Below, piece by piece: positions 12,541 through 23,793 of a stretch of 64,000 bases of DNA. Source of the stretch: Heligmosomoides polygyrus polygyrus (taxonomy: Eukaryota > Nematoda > Chromadorea > Rhabditida > Heligmosomidae). Numbering within the stretch: position 1 is the first letter of the stretch; the number at the start of each line of letters is the position of its first letter. The translations under genes and the position numbers were made by a program. Below the pieces are notes generated by a model. The model saw only the letters and a program-made list of their open reading frames with translations, did no database searches and had not been told where the DNA came from. The stretch lies in NCBI GenBank assembly GCA_947396885.1, contig OX377202.1, positions 61,468,034 through 61,532,033 on the forward strand, given 5' to 3'.

Positions 12541-13600
12541 GAAGATAACTCTGTTAAGAATGAGCTAGTTATAGGCAGCTCTTCTCGGAGCGGTCGCTAA
12601 TTGTTTTACGACCCCCACGAATTCCACGCCGGTACTTCCTTAATGTATTGGGTGCTCGGGGACGGTATGAATTTTTAAAAATGGTATTCGTGTCATCAGA
12701 TTTGTCCTCTGCATGTTTTGATCGTCAGAATGATAGCAAGTTCCACAAAAACGCCTAAAGCTGGATCTGCCTGCAGAAAATACGGGGAACGTTTTCTTCA
12801 GATTTTGGCCTTCACTTTGCCAGCCAGCGATTTCTCCTATATAAAACTGACCTAAGTATTGCATGAAAAAACGTGCTTTTTCCTAGTTTTGTTAAAAGAA
12901 CCCTCACAACTTCAAGAAATGTCCACGTTTTGTAACTTTAAATCATTGCCTTTCTCCGTTCAGTAAGTAATTTCTCTACCATTAATGAACTATGACTTCT
13001 TAAGGAATATAGTAGCGGAACTAAGCTTGCTTTTATCTATTCTTTACGTAAGCGGCTTCAAGGTGCTGGTCATAGAAAAATTTACTTTCCTCTTAGTATT
13101 TGTTTTCAAGCATCTTAATTTAGATAAAAAATCCCGATTTTCCCTTGTTTTCGAGAGAGCTCCGTAGCTCTAGCTTCATTTGGAAAACGGTTGCGCTGCC
13201 GATGTTAAGCGCAACGAGAGTTTTCGATCGATGGAACATTGTGGAAAATTGAGAGGATCGATATTTTGCCGCTTTCATCTCTGCTGAGTTCTGAGATCAC
13301 TGTGACTTGACCCGAACCAGCGCTCTACGGCCCGACCGAAGCCTGCGAGCCCCCATGGTGCTGCGCCCTAAGAGGAGGTAAAAGAAAGGCGCTGAGCTAT
13401 ATTTTCTTGGAAACCTGTAGCGCTACCTTCTTAGATTGGCTTGAAATATAAGACTTTAACATTTTGTAATTTGGAATTATGTTAGGATTATCTTTTGCAA
13501 AGGTGTACTACTCGAGTTATAATCTAACTGAGCGAAAGGCAACACAGTATTAAACTGAATCGCATAAAACAAAGTAAGACAAAATCGAATAAAATAGAAT
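12541..13600. other. Unassigned interior of element 2
   Basis: No gene recognised. A hydrophobic 60-codon + frame lies at 12985-13167, but it has no splice support and no family. Probably element body. Confidence 0.3.
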
Positions 13601-16200
13601 TCAGAGTAGTGAAAAACATAGTTTTAAAAATTAGCAAATGTAAAAATCTACCCTTCTCAGAGTTTTTATATTAAGAAGTCTGTTTTGCAGTAAATTTAAG
13701 GAAGGTTCGCATTTCTCACTCGCCCCTGCTCTTCTAAACAAAATTTATGCCTTTGAAATCAAAGTGAACGACTTCTAAATCAAGTCTTAATGCTAAACTA
13801 CAGACTCCCCAAGACGATTAAAATAATCTATTGCTCAAAGAAATTTTGGCACTACTTCTTCAATTTTTGTTTAGCTGTCCAAATGAATGTAATAACTGTA
13901 GAAAATTCTTACTCAATAAAAATAATGGATCAACTTTTATTTTAAAGCTCAAAAAGGAAGCAGCCATTTAATGCAGTAGAGGGCGAGATCGCTTCATGCA
14001 CAGGAAAAATTCGTCGCGATTTTTATTTGATCGATAAATGCTAATGTAAATGCTAATGCTGCTCACATGAGGCATCAAAGAAAGGTATTTATTTATTTAT
14101 TTATTTATTTATTTAGATAGTTAATGCCCTACACGTGCGCTCAAACACGGATGATGGAAAACGCAAAGTTAAGCATGATCACATCTAAAACGTAAAAACA
14201 GAAAACAGGGAAAACAGAGAATGTAACGTAAAATCTGGCGATAGGAATTAAACAGCAACTAAAGAAGAAGTAAAAATTGTTAATTGCATTCATCCATTTT
14301 CTTCTATTCATTCAGCTATTGGCCAGACCACTCGATAACCCATTAATCCTATATTCTAGTCGATCTAATCAACTGAAATACAACCAGTAATGGAAGCGTG
14401 AATATGCAAACTGAACTTTGGAAGGGACAAATACAGACTGTTGTTCCACGCCAGGGTGCTCCAGCGGGAAGCTGCAGCATTGGATAAAAAAGGAATACTC
14501 TACTTCACACAGCGCTGCTGTACCAGAACCGTTGAACGTTAACCTCCTGTGTCATCCAGAGGGCCCGAGATGGCGGCTTAGCCAAATACAACAAAACGCA
14601 GATGCTGTAAACTGGCTGAATATGCAAAATGGAAATATGATCTCAAAGTTAACAGGGATGCTGTGGAGGAGCAAAGAGAAGAGGGCAATAGAGCGTGTCA
14701 GATAAAGCGAAAGCAAAACGATCTCATCGACCTTGCTAAGATATCAGTGCTTGTATTTGAACGGATTTTCAGCCATGTCGTTAGAGGATGATCTGAAACA
14801 TAAACTAAGGTAATCCAGAAGTATACAACCTACTGTACAGCAACATCATCAATTCCAAGTGAAAAAGATCTACATTATTCAACTTCCTTTTAAAAGTAGT
14901 ACTCGAGCCGTCAACCATGAAGTCAAAAAGTAGTTGTTGGGTCACGCCATCTTGCGCCACGATTGAAGGCGATATTATGCAAGGTGGTATATCTCCGATT
15001 GTGTATCCTAGGATAATGCAGACTAAACGAAGGTCGCCTCATGCCACATGGACGAGTGACACAAAACTTGCTGGCGCGCAGCTTCACTTCACCACGTAGA
15101 AAACGCAAACAAAAAACTAGGTCGAAGACAATACGCCTACGCTGCATGAATGAAGTGAGAAATATTTTAAGCGGTCACTATAGGAAGGCAAATGAGATTC
15201 TCCGTAAGAGGAACTCCTCCGGTGCAATAGACAAGTAAATACTCGTTGAACCTTTTCTATGTACTTGACTTTTTTCTTCAATACTGGACTCAATACGACG
15301 GTTGAGTACCCAAGGTGTCTGGATACGCGTGTTCTTTACAATTGTTTTTGTTGAATTGTTTACAGGCGTGAAACTCCATGCAAACAGAAATTTTGCTATT
15401 AATTGACTAAAAATCGCTGACGAGGGCACGACGCAATTTTTTCTTTTTTTCTTGGCACTAAAAATGGCCACTCTGCTGCTTTTTGGGACAAGTTTTAAAC
15501 CTTTCGCTTATTTTTCATCAAAATGATAATTTTGTAAAATTTTAAGCAATGTGTTCACTTACTGGGGAAGTGAATTAAAACGATATGAAACTTGTTTTAG
15601 TCTAGTTAACTTTGTTTAAAAGAGGGTCCAATTTGATTTGAAGTGACCAATTTTACGTGAAAATGGTATACCTACATATGGAATGTTAGCCAGAATATTA
15701 TCAGGAAAGACATGTAGAAATTGGGAGATTTTGTCCCAACTAACAAAACGGTTGTGCTGAGATATTTTAATTTTAATGTGAAAGTTCAAATCCGACATTA
15801 TTTTTGGACTAGCCAAATAAATAAGAAGTTTGGAGTTTCTCAGGTGCAAAGATAGGATCGAAGTTGATTCAAAGGCGAAGGACGAGCGTGAAAGGGTTCC
15901 AAAAGACCAATAAGTTTTGTTTTATTGCTCCACTGGAGTATCACACTGCCAGTGGATATGGCATGCAGGTGCGAACCCAGTAAAGGTCGCCGATGATCCC
16001 GCCGCCGAGAGCTAGGCTCAGGCCGAGGCCGACCCAGACTCGTAATTCCACTGACAGCAAAAAGGGTGAAATATCGGCCAACTGGGATTTGAGCCAGATT
16101 ATACTGTTAGAAAGCTGATGATGCCGCCAACCTCACTAACTTAATCATTTTCTCGGGTAGAAACAACTTGAAGCAGAAATGAAAGAAAACGTGAAAAAAA
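13600..16200. repeat. AT-rich interspersed repeat (family A), copy inside element 2
   Basis: Homologous to 8900-10900 in the same order, but without the SINE: the target word at 15675-15689 is intact. It is interrupted instead at about 14083-15325 by a CR1/Jockey-like fragment. The left half resumes as ATTGTTTACAGGCGTGAAAC near 15355, matching copy 1 near 9727. No open frame of interest. Confidence 0.6.
14083..15325 (-). mobile_element. CR1/Jockey-like retrotransposon fragment, 5'-truncated
   Basis: The low-coordinate edge is an (ATTT)n run (about 14083-14114), as expected for the 3' tail of a minus-strand element of this group in this window. At 14923-15147 the minus strand encodes the C-terminal tail of the reverse transcriptase ORF: DLVFCLRFLRGEVKLRASKF and FNRGARW line up with DLVFCFKVLKGESILRASKY and FFRGARW of the longer copy near 59.6 kb. 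Upstream protein is missing, so the copy is 5'-truncated and dead. It sits in AT-rich family A, whose uninterrupted form is seen near 9690. Confidence 0.65.
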
Positions 16201-17175
16201 AAACAGCAAAATTGTGATTCTGTAATAGCTTCAAAGTGATCAGCCTGGACAGTGTTGTTCCTTTTTAGATGTCGAAGTGCTAGTGGTCTACTGTAGAACA
16301 AAATAAGCTCGTCTTCCATACTCATTCGGTCCAAACGTTACAGATGATTAAATGTGGGAAAAATCGCGGCAAATAAAAATGTGACAAATCACTTGTTGGG
16401 AAAGAGGAAAATCAGCCGCCTCCGTTTATTTCTAATGAGAATTTTGCAAATTTTATGAAGGAAGCCACTCCTTAAATATAACAGTAGAAAACTACCCTCT
16501 GTCTGAGGTTATTATTTGGGTAATTATTGACTGAAATATAGGTTACCGCGCGTTCGTCCCATTTAAAGCGGAGTGTATGTCGTTCAAATTTGATGGAGTT
16601 TGGTACTACAATGACTCCCAAAACGTAATGAATGCAAATCTCTGCAAAACAAAGTAGAAAATTCTGACTTTTTGTAAGCTTCGTTTACGAAATGTAGTAC
16701 GAACGGCCTATTCGTACTATGACATTTCGTGACTCTTCAAACTTGATTAACTTTGCAAACTAGGAATTGAGACTGAACATTGAAGAATCCATGTCATAGT
16801 ATGAACATGCCGACACTTCAAACTCCGTAAACTTCGTAGTGTCCACTATAAAAATTATGGCCGCGCCCTACAAAAAACAGATCTCGTAAAGAAATTTTAT
16901 GATTGGAAACTTTTTTAAACTCTCTAGCTCTGTAAAATGGACCAGTGGCGCTCGCGGAAGGTCTAAATCAATTAGCAGACGTTCGAGAGGACGAGCTCCA
17001 CAACTAGGTCAAGAGTTTGCAATTCCACAGTCCATGCAGGTAGTTGGATTGGTAGGAGGGAGGTGGATCTAATGGTGCAAATTAATTTTCATATAATCAA
17101 ACAGGTATGACACTGCGATGGTTTGCGACGGAAAAATCTCCCGTAAAGCGTCGACTGTGCACGAATTAGGAGCGG

Positions 17176-19029
17176 GCAGACATGACTGCATGGACCTCAT
17201 TTACCACTGAATTGCTATACCAAAGACCTCAAGATTGAAAGCCACCAAATCTGGAGAAAAGCATAACCAAGTGATGTTTCCGAAGTCTGTCAAGCTTGGC
17301 TCCCACAAGCGACGGCGGAATTAAATTCTACGGTGCAGCACTACAAGGTCGTTCCAATATAACGTTTCAGCGCATGGTTTTTCGCTAGTCCTTTACGGCT
17401 GTGCCCTTTAAAGAGCTTTTCGGCACTTGGTGATTGTAAAAAGCGTCGCTCACTTTAGTATGTTTCAGAGCTTCCCGAGAAATCTTGCCTTTAAAGTTCA
17501 CATGCAATTAGGGCTGCTTTTCTGTATTGTGTAATGAATAGTTCCTACACGATTTGCTCATTGTCAAGGGCACACACTGCTAGACACACTTTTTCCTTTC
17601 TGATTCTTATCGCCGAATTCGTTTTACGATTTGAACATGTTTATGTCAATATTTTGCTGTTATTATATTACTATTATGTATTATTAACAGCAGTGCCTTC
17701 TTGGAGTGTAGCACAGGTTTGACATTTTGGAATACCTCGACTAGTTTGTTTTAAGAACCTAAATTGGAAATAGAGGCAGACATTCCCGTTGGTGTACAAT
17801 CTTGCATCTACTTCTAAAAGATTCGTCACGAAGGCTAAAGCGCCGGCTCTAACATTTGACAACTGCAGCTTATCTCCATAGAGATGCTTTATCGCTGGCT
17901 ACGACGACGTTTTTGGTAAAGAGTTCAACTCGATCGAAGCGTTGTTTTTGTGAGAAGGCAATGAACATTTTATATTAAGGTATTGCGCAGCTAAAGAGCT
18001 TGGCTTCACTACACATTCCTTGCGAATCAGTTCATATCACCGCCGATTTCATTTCTTACGCAGTGCCTTCTACGAGTTCACTAATAGCTGCCGAGTGAGT
18101 GTTGGTACACCGTCTGTACTTCTAGCAGGAAAATATACCAGATACAGTCTACAATTCGGGTGCTCAACGGAAGGCTTCGAGATGATCGCAGTCGATTTGT
18201 TTAGCCCGAAGAGAGAGTATATTTCTCAAGGCGATAAGAGCAGAGGCGAAACGTACGTATTCCCTATTCATTATCGCGCTCTATGGAGCGACTGCATAAC
18301 CGTTGCTGGAAGTGTTTTCGCAGAGCTTTCTTGCCCTCTGCCCTGCTGCGGTATTGACTTTGAGTTGCTCCAACTTCACACTCCCAGACGCGACATGGGA
18401 AAACAAAGGACGGCTTCTGGGCCAGCTATGGGGGCCTCCTATTGCCATGAATCGAGAATTCGCATGCATAGCCGTTGCTGAAAGACTAAAATGTTTTCGA
18501 GATATCTGTGCCTGTCCGCTGCGTTTCACCAAGGGCGGCTCCCCATCACTACATAGGGGTCACCGCTCGCTAGGAAGCGAAATGTTCGCTAAGAAAGCAG
18601 ACATTGGCTTGGCTGGCCTCTCAATTCGTCAGATAAAAAGCCTTGGTCATGCACCACGTTTCACGCTGCATTCCACGCGCAAACACCATGTAGGACTCAA
18701 AAAGGTCCTTGTTTTCTACGATCAGTTTTCGGATAGAAGTTTGGATAAGCTCACTTGACTTTCACGAGGGGTGAAGTAGGAAACCGGTTTTGTTGAGAAG
18801 AAGGGGGGTGTTCAAACGTCATTAAATTGTGCTTAGGTTACTCATTTAGTGGCAGAAGGCCGGCAAAATCAGGAAATAGATCTGACAACAATCACTTTTC
18901 CTTAAGATTATTAATTTATTTATTATTGAATTTTCTTTCTGCACACTATTTGATGCCACTGGCAGAAATCAGTGCACATTTTTAAATTTTTGAAAACGCC
19001 AAGAGTAGCTAAAAAATCTTGTATTTTAC
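17176..19029. other. Unassigned region
   Basis: No recognised gene. Two overlapping + frames (18020-18481, 153 codons; 18303-18758, 151 codons) are longer than average for the window but show no signal peptide, domain or splice structure I can defend. Coding by one or the other cannot be excluded. Confidence 0.35.
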
Positions 19030-19320
19030 TTTTCGTAGCGCAATGGAGGAGGTGCCGGCTGTCGCGTGCACCCGACACCATGTTCTTGGTTAAACCGCCC
19101 AGGCCAAACAAGGCTTCATCGCCTCGAGGTCGGTGAATTGGCACCGGACTTGTCTGGGAATGATAGAGCGCTGACATCCTCATCGGCTGGCCGCCATAAG
19201 TCGTATTTCCAAACACGCATTCAAATCTTCTCCACGACATCCCGCAGAAGTGTGTAGAATGCGTGGTGCATCCCAAAGGGGATTGAGTAACGCCGCCCCT
19301 TATCCTTTTATCTTTCCTTA
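19030..19320 (+). mobile_element. tRNA-derived SINE, copy 2
   Basis: The head GTAGCGCAATGGAGG keeps the A-box region, though one position differs from the other copies. The B-box region is weaker (TCTTGGTTAAACC), so internal promoter function is doubtful. The body and the ending AATGCGTGGTGCATCCCAAA, followed by a T-rich CCTT/TTATCC tail, match the other copies. Target duplications were not found by eye. Confidence 0.75.
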
Positions 19321-19642
19321 TTTATCAATCACTGCACATTAGGGCGCTTTGCAAAAACACTAACAATATCAACAAATTGATGCCTTGGAAGTCATTTGGT
19401 TTTCATTTAGTGAAAGTTCACGGAGGAATATCATTTCTTTCATACTCATGGTCATTCTCGTAATGCATCTTGCTGTGTCGAGACATGTGTAGGGCAAGCT
19501 AGAGTAATGCATTAAAGCGCTGCACAAGAGACAGAATGAAACGGTTTTGTGAAAGGCAGTCCGGCAATAGTGTGGTTGATTAGTTTCAAACCACTCTCAA
19601 ACAACATTGCTGTCTAGTCAACACCTGCGCGTCAGATCGTAG

Positions 19643-19888
19643 TCATACGTACTTAGGCGAGGCAGTGCTTCTTTCAGTGATAGCCTTTGTCGCCTCTATA
19701 GTCTCGAAATGGTTGACCATAAAAACCGCAACATCCATCAGATCAACAAAATCTCTTCGAAAGAAACTTTGATCAAGTCTTAGATATCTTACCTCCAACT
19801 CACCATTCGACACACAGTAAATTGGTAATCCTCCAGTGACCAAAATCAAGGAGACGACTTCATGTAATATACAACAACTAGAGAGCAC
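19643..19888 (-). other. Anonymous minus-strand ORF with a splice-like interior
   Basis: An 81-codon open frame reads through LILVTGGLPIYCVSNGELE and continues to a basic and acidic tail. A consensus donor, GGAG|GTAAGATAT, lies at 19793/19792, and a CTCTAG acceptor candidate at 19878 would give an 85-bp exon. The protein-like composition is suggestive, but I recognise no family and see no partner exon. Treat as a weak exon candidate only. Confidence 0.2.
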
Positions 19889-20154
19889 AATTAAATGCTC
19901 GCGCGTACGCGCTCTACGCCTACGACTTGCAAAAGCTCCAGTTTTGGTAATTGTTTCTTGAATTCTTTCGACGTCCCAACAGATAAAAAGGAGGGAGGGA
20001 GTTTGCTTAACCAGCGGGATGTTGACCCTGCGCTTTCATATCTGGAAGGGAAAGATTATGAAGTGGTGTGAAATACGTCTTGTAGAGAACAGAGCAAATC
20101 CAGAACAACCATCCCAAATATTGAAGAATTTTCCTTTTGATTTTTAAATAAATA

Positions 20155-20166
20155 TATATATATATA
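20155..20166. repeat. Short TA microsatellite
   Basis: A short (TA)n tract just upstream of the third SINE copy. No further role visible. Confidence 0.6.
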
Positions 20167-20180
20167 CAATTTTTACGTCG

Positions 20181-20501
20181 TACTGGACACTTATGGGCGC
20201 GTGTAGCGCAGTCGGAGGAGGCGCGACTGTCGCCTACATCCGATACCAGGTTCCTGGTTCGGATTTACCGCCCAGGCCAACCAAGCCTTCCATCCCTCCG
20301 GGGTCGGTGAATTGGTAGCAGACTTGTCTGGGAAGGATAAAGCGCTGACTTGTTCATCAGCTGGCCACCACAAGTCATTGTATGGCCAAATACGCATTCA
20401 TGTCGCCTCCACGACATCCCGTAGAAGTAGAATGCGTGGCGCATCCCAAGAGGGATTGAGCAACGCCGTCCTTTATCCTTTATCCTTTATACTGGACACT
20501 T
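20181..20501 (+). mobile_element. tRNA-derived SINE, copy 3, with 12-bp target duplication
   Basis: The best-preserved copy. The head GTGTAGCGCAGTCGGAGG contains an A box and 20256-20266 is the B box GGTTCGGATTT. The body is followed by three CCTTTAT units at the 3' end. TACTGGACACTT occurs at 20181-20192 and again at 20490-20501, a clean target duplication. The duplicated word also belongs to the outer tip of the fold-back element that follows, so the SINE landed at or in that element's end. Both Pol III promoter boxes look intact. Confidence 0.85.
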
Positions 20502-22048
20502 CAAATTGAACAATGTATACACTGTTTGAAAGGTGATAACTTTGCACACAGTAAAGATACTGAAGACGTTAAAAGCTCATATAAAAGTTTTAAATAACTT
20601 TCTGACATATGAAAGGTGTGGAATGCGCCATGCACTCGTCTGAATTCTTACATTTTACACTCGATTGATTGTGTTCCGCTTGAATACTTGTTATAATTTC
20701 TTCATAAGACGACCTTATCGATTGACATGTGCTGCTCTTAAGATTCTGAACTTGAAAACACATTAATGTTTGCGAAAAATGCAGGGTATTATAGAAAATT
20801 CACGTACTGTTTAAAAGGTTCCCACATTGCTGCTCGTGAATCTTTTGAAGATGTTTGACTGTTTGAGAGATATGAAAACACAAGGTTACGGGATGCTGTG
20901 GCGTGCAAATAGTCAAGATTGCGCTATGCCCCCGCCTGAAACCTTACATTTCAGACTCGATTGATGGTGGTCGGGCTTAATGCTTGTTACAGTCTTGTCA
21001 CTACTTGGCCACATCAATCTGTACTTGGTGCTTTATTTAACGTTTTCCGCCGTCACAGAAGCTGCAATTGGGCCAATTAACCTCTCCATTCAGATTGAAT
21101 GTTACTTCTTCAGTCCACAGAATCCGTCCTTGGAATGCGGCTCCTGCTCACATTTAAATTGCGCAGTCAATAAACTCACATGTCCTTCACGTGATTGTGA
21201 ACTCCTAGAAGTTGAAAGAAGCACAGTACAGGTTAATCTGGCCAAGTAGTAACAAGATTGTAACAAACATTCAGTCCATGCACAATCAATCGAGTCTGAA
21301 ATGCAAGGAGCATGGCCCCATCTCGACTGATTTCATACGAGTCTCAAACATCTTCAAAAGCTTTACTATCAGCAATGTTAGAACATTTCAAACGGTACCT
21401 GCGTTTTTAGGGCACCCTGCATTTTTCGCAAGCCATAGTATGTTTTTAAGTTTTAAACCTTAGAAAAAACACAAAGCAATCGAATCGGCAAGTTTGTGAA
21501 GAAACTATAACAGGGACTCAAACGAAACCCAACCAATCGAGTGTAAGATGCAAAATCTCAGAGGAGTGCACGAAGCATTCAATGCCGCTCATATGTCAGA
21601 GAATTTCCCTTTTCATCCAGGGGGATATACGGGGGACCCCATGGTGTGAGTAGGCCACGCCCCTTCCCTAGCAGACGGGGGCCCCGCGTGGTGACTTCTA
21701 ACTCCCGCGCTAGGCAGCGCTAGGCAGCGCGGGGGTTAGAAGTCACCACGGGGTTAGAAGTCACCAATCTAACAGTTCCATTTTTCGCAAGCCGTAGTGT
21801 GTTCTTGAATTTTAAACTTTAAAGAAGCACAAATTGATCAACACGTGCCCTTTAAGGAGAAATTACAATTATTTAAGTGAAACACAATCAATCAAGTGTA
21901 AAATGGAAGAAATCAGACGAGTGCTTGGCGCAATCCACACCACTCATATGTCATTCATTCTTGTCCTTAATCTCTTGAGTACCCTCACTGTGAGCGAGGT
22001 TATCACCCTTCAAACAGTGTACACCTTTTTCAGACACCCTGTATATTG
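20490..22048. mobile_element. Fold-back (palindromic) element, about 1.55 kb
   Basis: Outer arms at about 20505-20720 and 21845-22040 are inverted copies, both containing ATACACTGTTTGAA/TTCAAACAGTGTA and GATTGATTGTGTT/AACACAATCAATC words. A second nested pair of inverted arms lies at about 20790-21010 and 21235-21440 (AGACTCGATTGAT/ATCAATCGAGTCT). The tips resemble ATACAGGGTGTC, a mariner-style end; that class is an inference. No transposase is present. Half of the same element, in + orientation, recurs at 48935-49460. Confidence 0.6.
21688..21766. repeat. GC-rich hairpin with a third partial arm
   Basis: GTGGTGACTTCTAACTCCCG at 21688-21707 is mirrored by GGGGGTTAGAAGTCACCAC ending at 21749. 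The loop contains a duplicated CTAGGCAGCG. A third copy of the arm end, GGGGTTAGAAGTCACCA, follows at 21750-21766. It lies inside the fold-back element, between nested arms, and looks like a later small insertion. Confidence 0.7.
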
Positions 22049-22713
22049 ACGACAAGTGCCCCACCCCATCTGTACGTGGGCTTCGCACTTGCTCGCTTAG
22101 CTTGATGTCCGTCGCTAATATATGTATAAGATAAATATATTCATACACTCGGATAAATTAATCGCTAATATATGGGTAAGATCACCTACACTAATTGTAT
22201 CGTGCAATCCACTAAGCTCTTTTTGGTTTGGGTTCGTTCGAACCCGTTGTAAAGATTACAAATTTCAAACTTTGGGCAAATAGACTTCTCAATGCGATCG
22301 TCACATCATCAGATCTTTTCCATAAATGGCAGCTTCCTCGCCTCCCCTCCTCTTGCTTTCCTCTTATTTATACTGTAAATTAACAGTCCGGTGAGCAATC
22401 TTATACAAACATTGAGAGAATAACACACCTCGCCTTTCGCCACCCCTCTAACCATTATTTAAAATTAACGGCCGTTAAGACCTGCCATAACCCTTACCGC
22501 TTATAATCCCAGATGTGTTTTATCAGATTGGTTTCCACATACTGAGCGATAAAAGAAAACTAACCGCAGCGTATTCTAAGCTTCTTTTGGAAGCGGATCA
22601 GTCTTCGAAATGAAAAAGGTGTCAAAAGCACAACTCCATTTCAGTTTTCAACTTCAACTCCTCTTTCGGAAGTGATAATGTATCAAAACCAACTAAGGGG
22701 GGGGGGGGGGAAG
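22049..22713. other. Unassigned region
   Basis: No gene or element I can support. A poly-G run (about 22697-22710) immediately precedes the next fold-back element. Confidence 0.4.
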
Positions 22714-23793
22714 GGTCTCAGGCGTATGTCTTAGCGCGGGAAATGGATAGCACTGCGAGAATCTCCACCCTTCATTTAGTAGAAAAACGTGTTTCCTTTT
22801 TGCTGAGTCCTTGAACCAAAAGAGCTACGGACCCTCGAAGGTGGGGTACAGTAACGCACCGTCAGCGCGTGCCCACGTGCATACGTGCGCGCGTCGACGT
22901 ATGGGAAGTGACGAAAGGCGGTGCGGCGAGCGAATCGGTGGCTCAGCAGGGTGTGACGCTGCCTCACAGGTGCTAGGCCAGATGATCGATTCCCGTGCTA
23001 TGCACTATTTTTGCAATTTTCCATGTCTGCTGCCTCATTCAACAATTTGCTTCCTACACATCTTCTACACATTTATTTCACCCTAAATTGTCAAAAAGGG
23101 CAGATTTGTGATCCACACCCCAGATAAGCCCTATAGACAAAGTTTGGACGAAAACGGTGACCATAACCTTACCATTAGTCACCCATGCCTACTGTAACTT
23201 CCCGTACTCCAGCGTAATACCTAAAACTATTCGTGATCAGCACCCAAATAGCCCCCTGGGAGAAGTTTGGGCGAAATCGGTGGTTATGACTTGACAGTCC
23301 AAGTCACCCGTACCTTCTGTGAGGTCACTGTTTAACATTAGCTGAAAAACACATTACCCTGCATAATACAAAAAGTGAGAGATGTGAGTGAAGCAGAGCT
23401 CAAAATATAATCTTATTTGACAATTTATAGTGAAATAAATGTGTAGGAGATGTGTAGGAAGCAAATAGGTAAAGGAGGCAGCGGTCATGAAAAAATGCAA
23501 AATTATTGCGCAGCACCGGAGCCGACCATCTGGGCTAGCACCTGTGAAGCAGCGTGGCACCCTTCTGAGCCACCGACTTGCTCGCCGCACAGCCTTCCGC
23601 CACTTCCCATACTTCAGCGCGCACACGAATGCACGTGGGCACTCACTGACGATGCGTTAGTGTACCCCACCTTCGAGTCGAGCTCTTCTGGTTCAGGAAC
23701 TGAACGAAGCATGTTTTTCTACTGCATGAAGGGTGGAAACTCTTGCAGTACTATCCATTTTCCCCGTTCAGACCTACGCCTGAGATCATTCCT
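22714..23793. mobile_element. Fold-back element with about 380-bp arms
   Basis: Arms at 22714-23095 and 23412-23793 are inverted copies around a loop of about 320 bp. Matching words include ATCTCAGGCGTAGG/TCTCAGGCGTATG at the outer ends, GTGGGGTAC.GTAACGCA in the middle, and CCTACACATCT.CTACACATTTATTTCA at the inner ends. Open frames in the arms are mirror shadows of each other and show no protein motif. It is a non-autonomous inverted-repeat element. Target duplication not resolved. Confidence 0.65.

Larger units (their letters stand above)
12386..17175. mobile_element. Long inverted-repeat element with CAATACCG tips, copy 2
   Basis: The left end reads TA|CAATACCGCTCCTAATTCG. About 100 bp match the left arm of copy 1 (the CGACAGATTTTTCCGTCGCA block) before similarity is lost. 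The right arm (about 16225-17170, inverted) is long. It matches both the right arm of copy 1 and, reversed, its left arm, but stops at TTAGGAGCGG without the final TATTG, so the right tip is damaged. The inside is the second copy of AT-rich family A, interrupted by a CR1/Jockey-like fragment. No transposase is seen. The exact right boundary is uncertain by some tens of bases. Confidence 0.5.
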
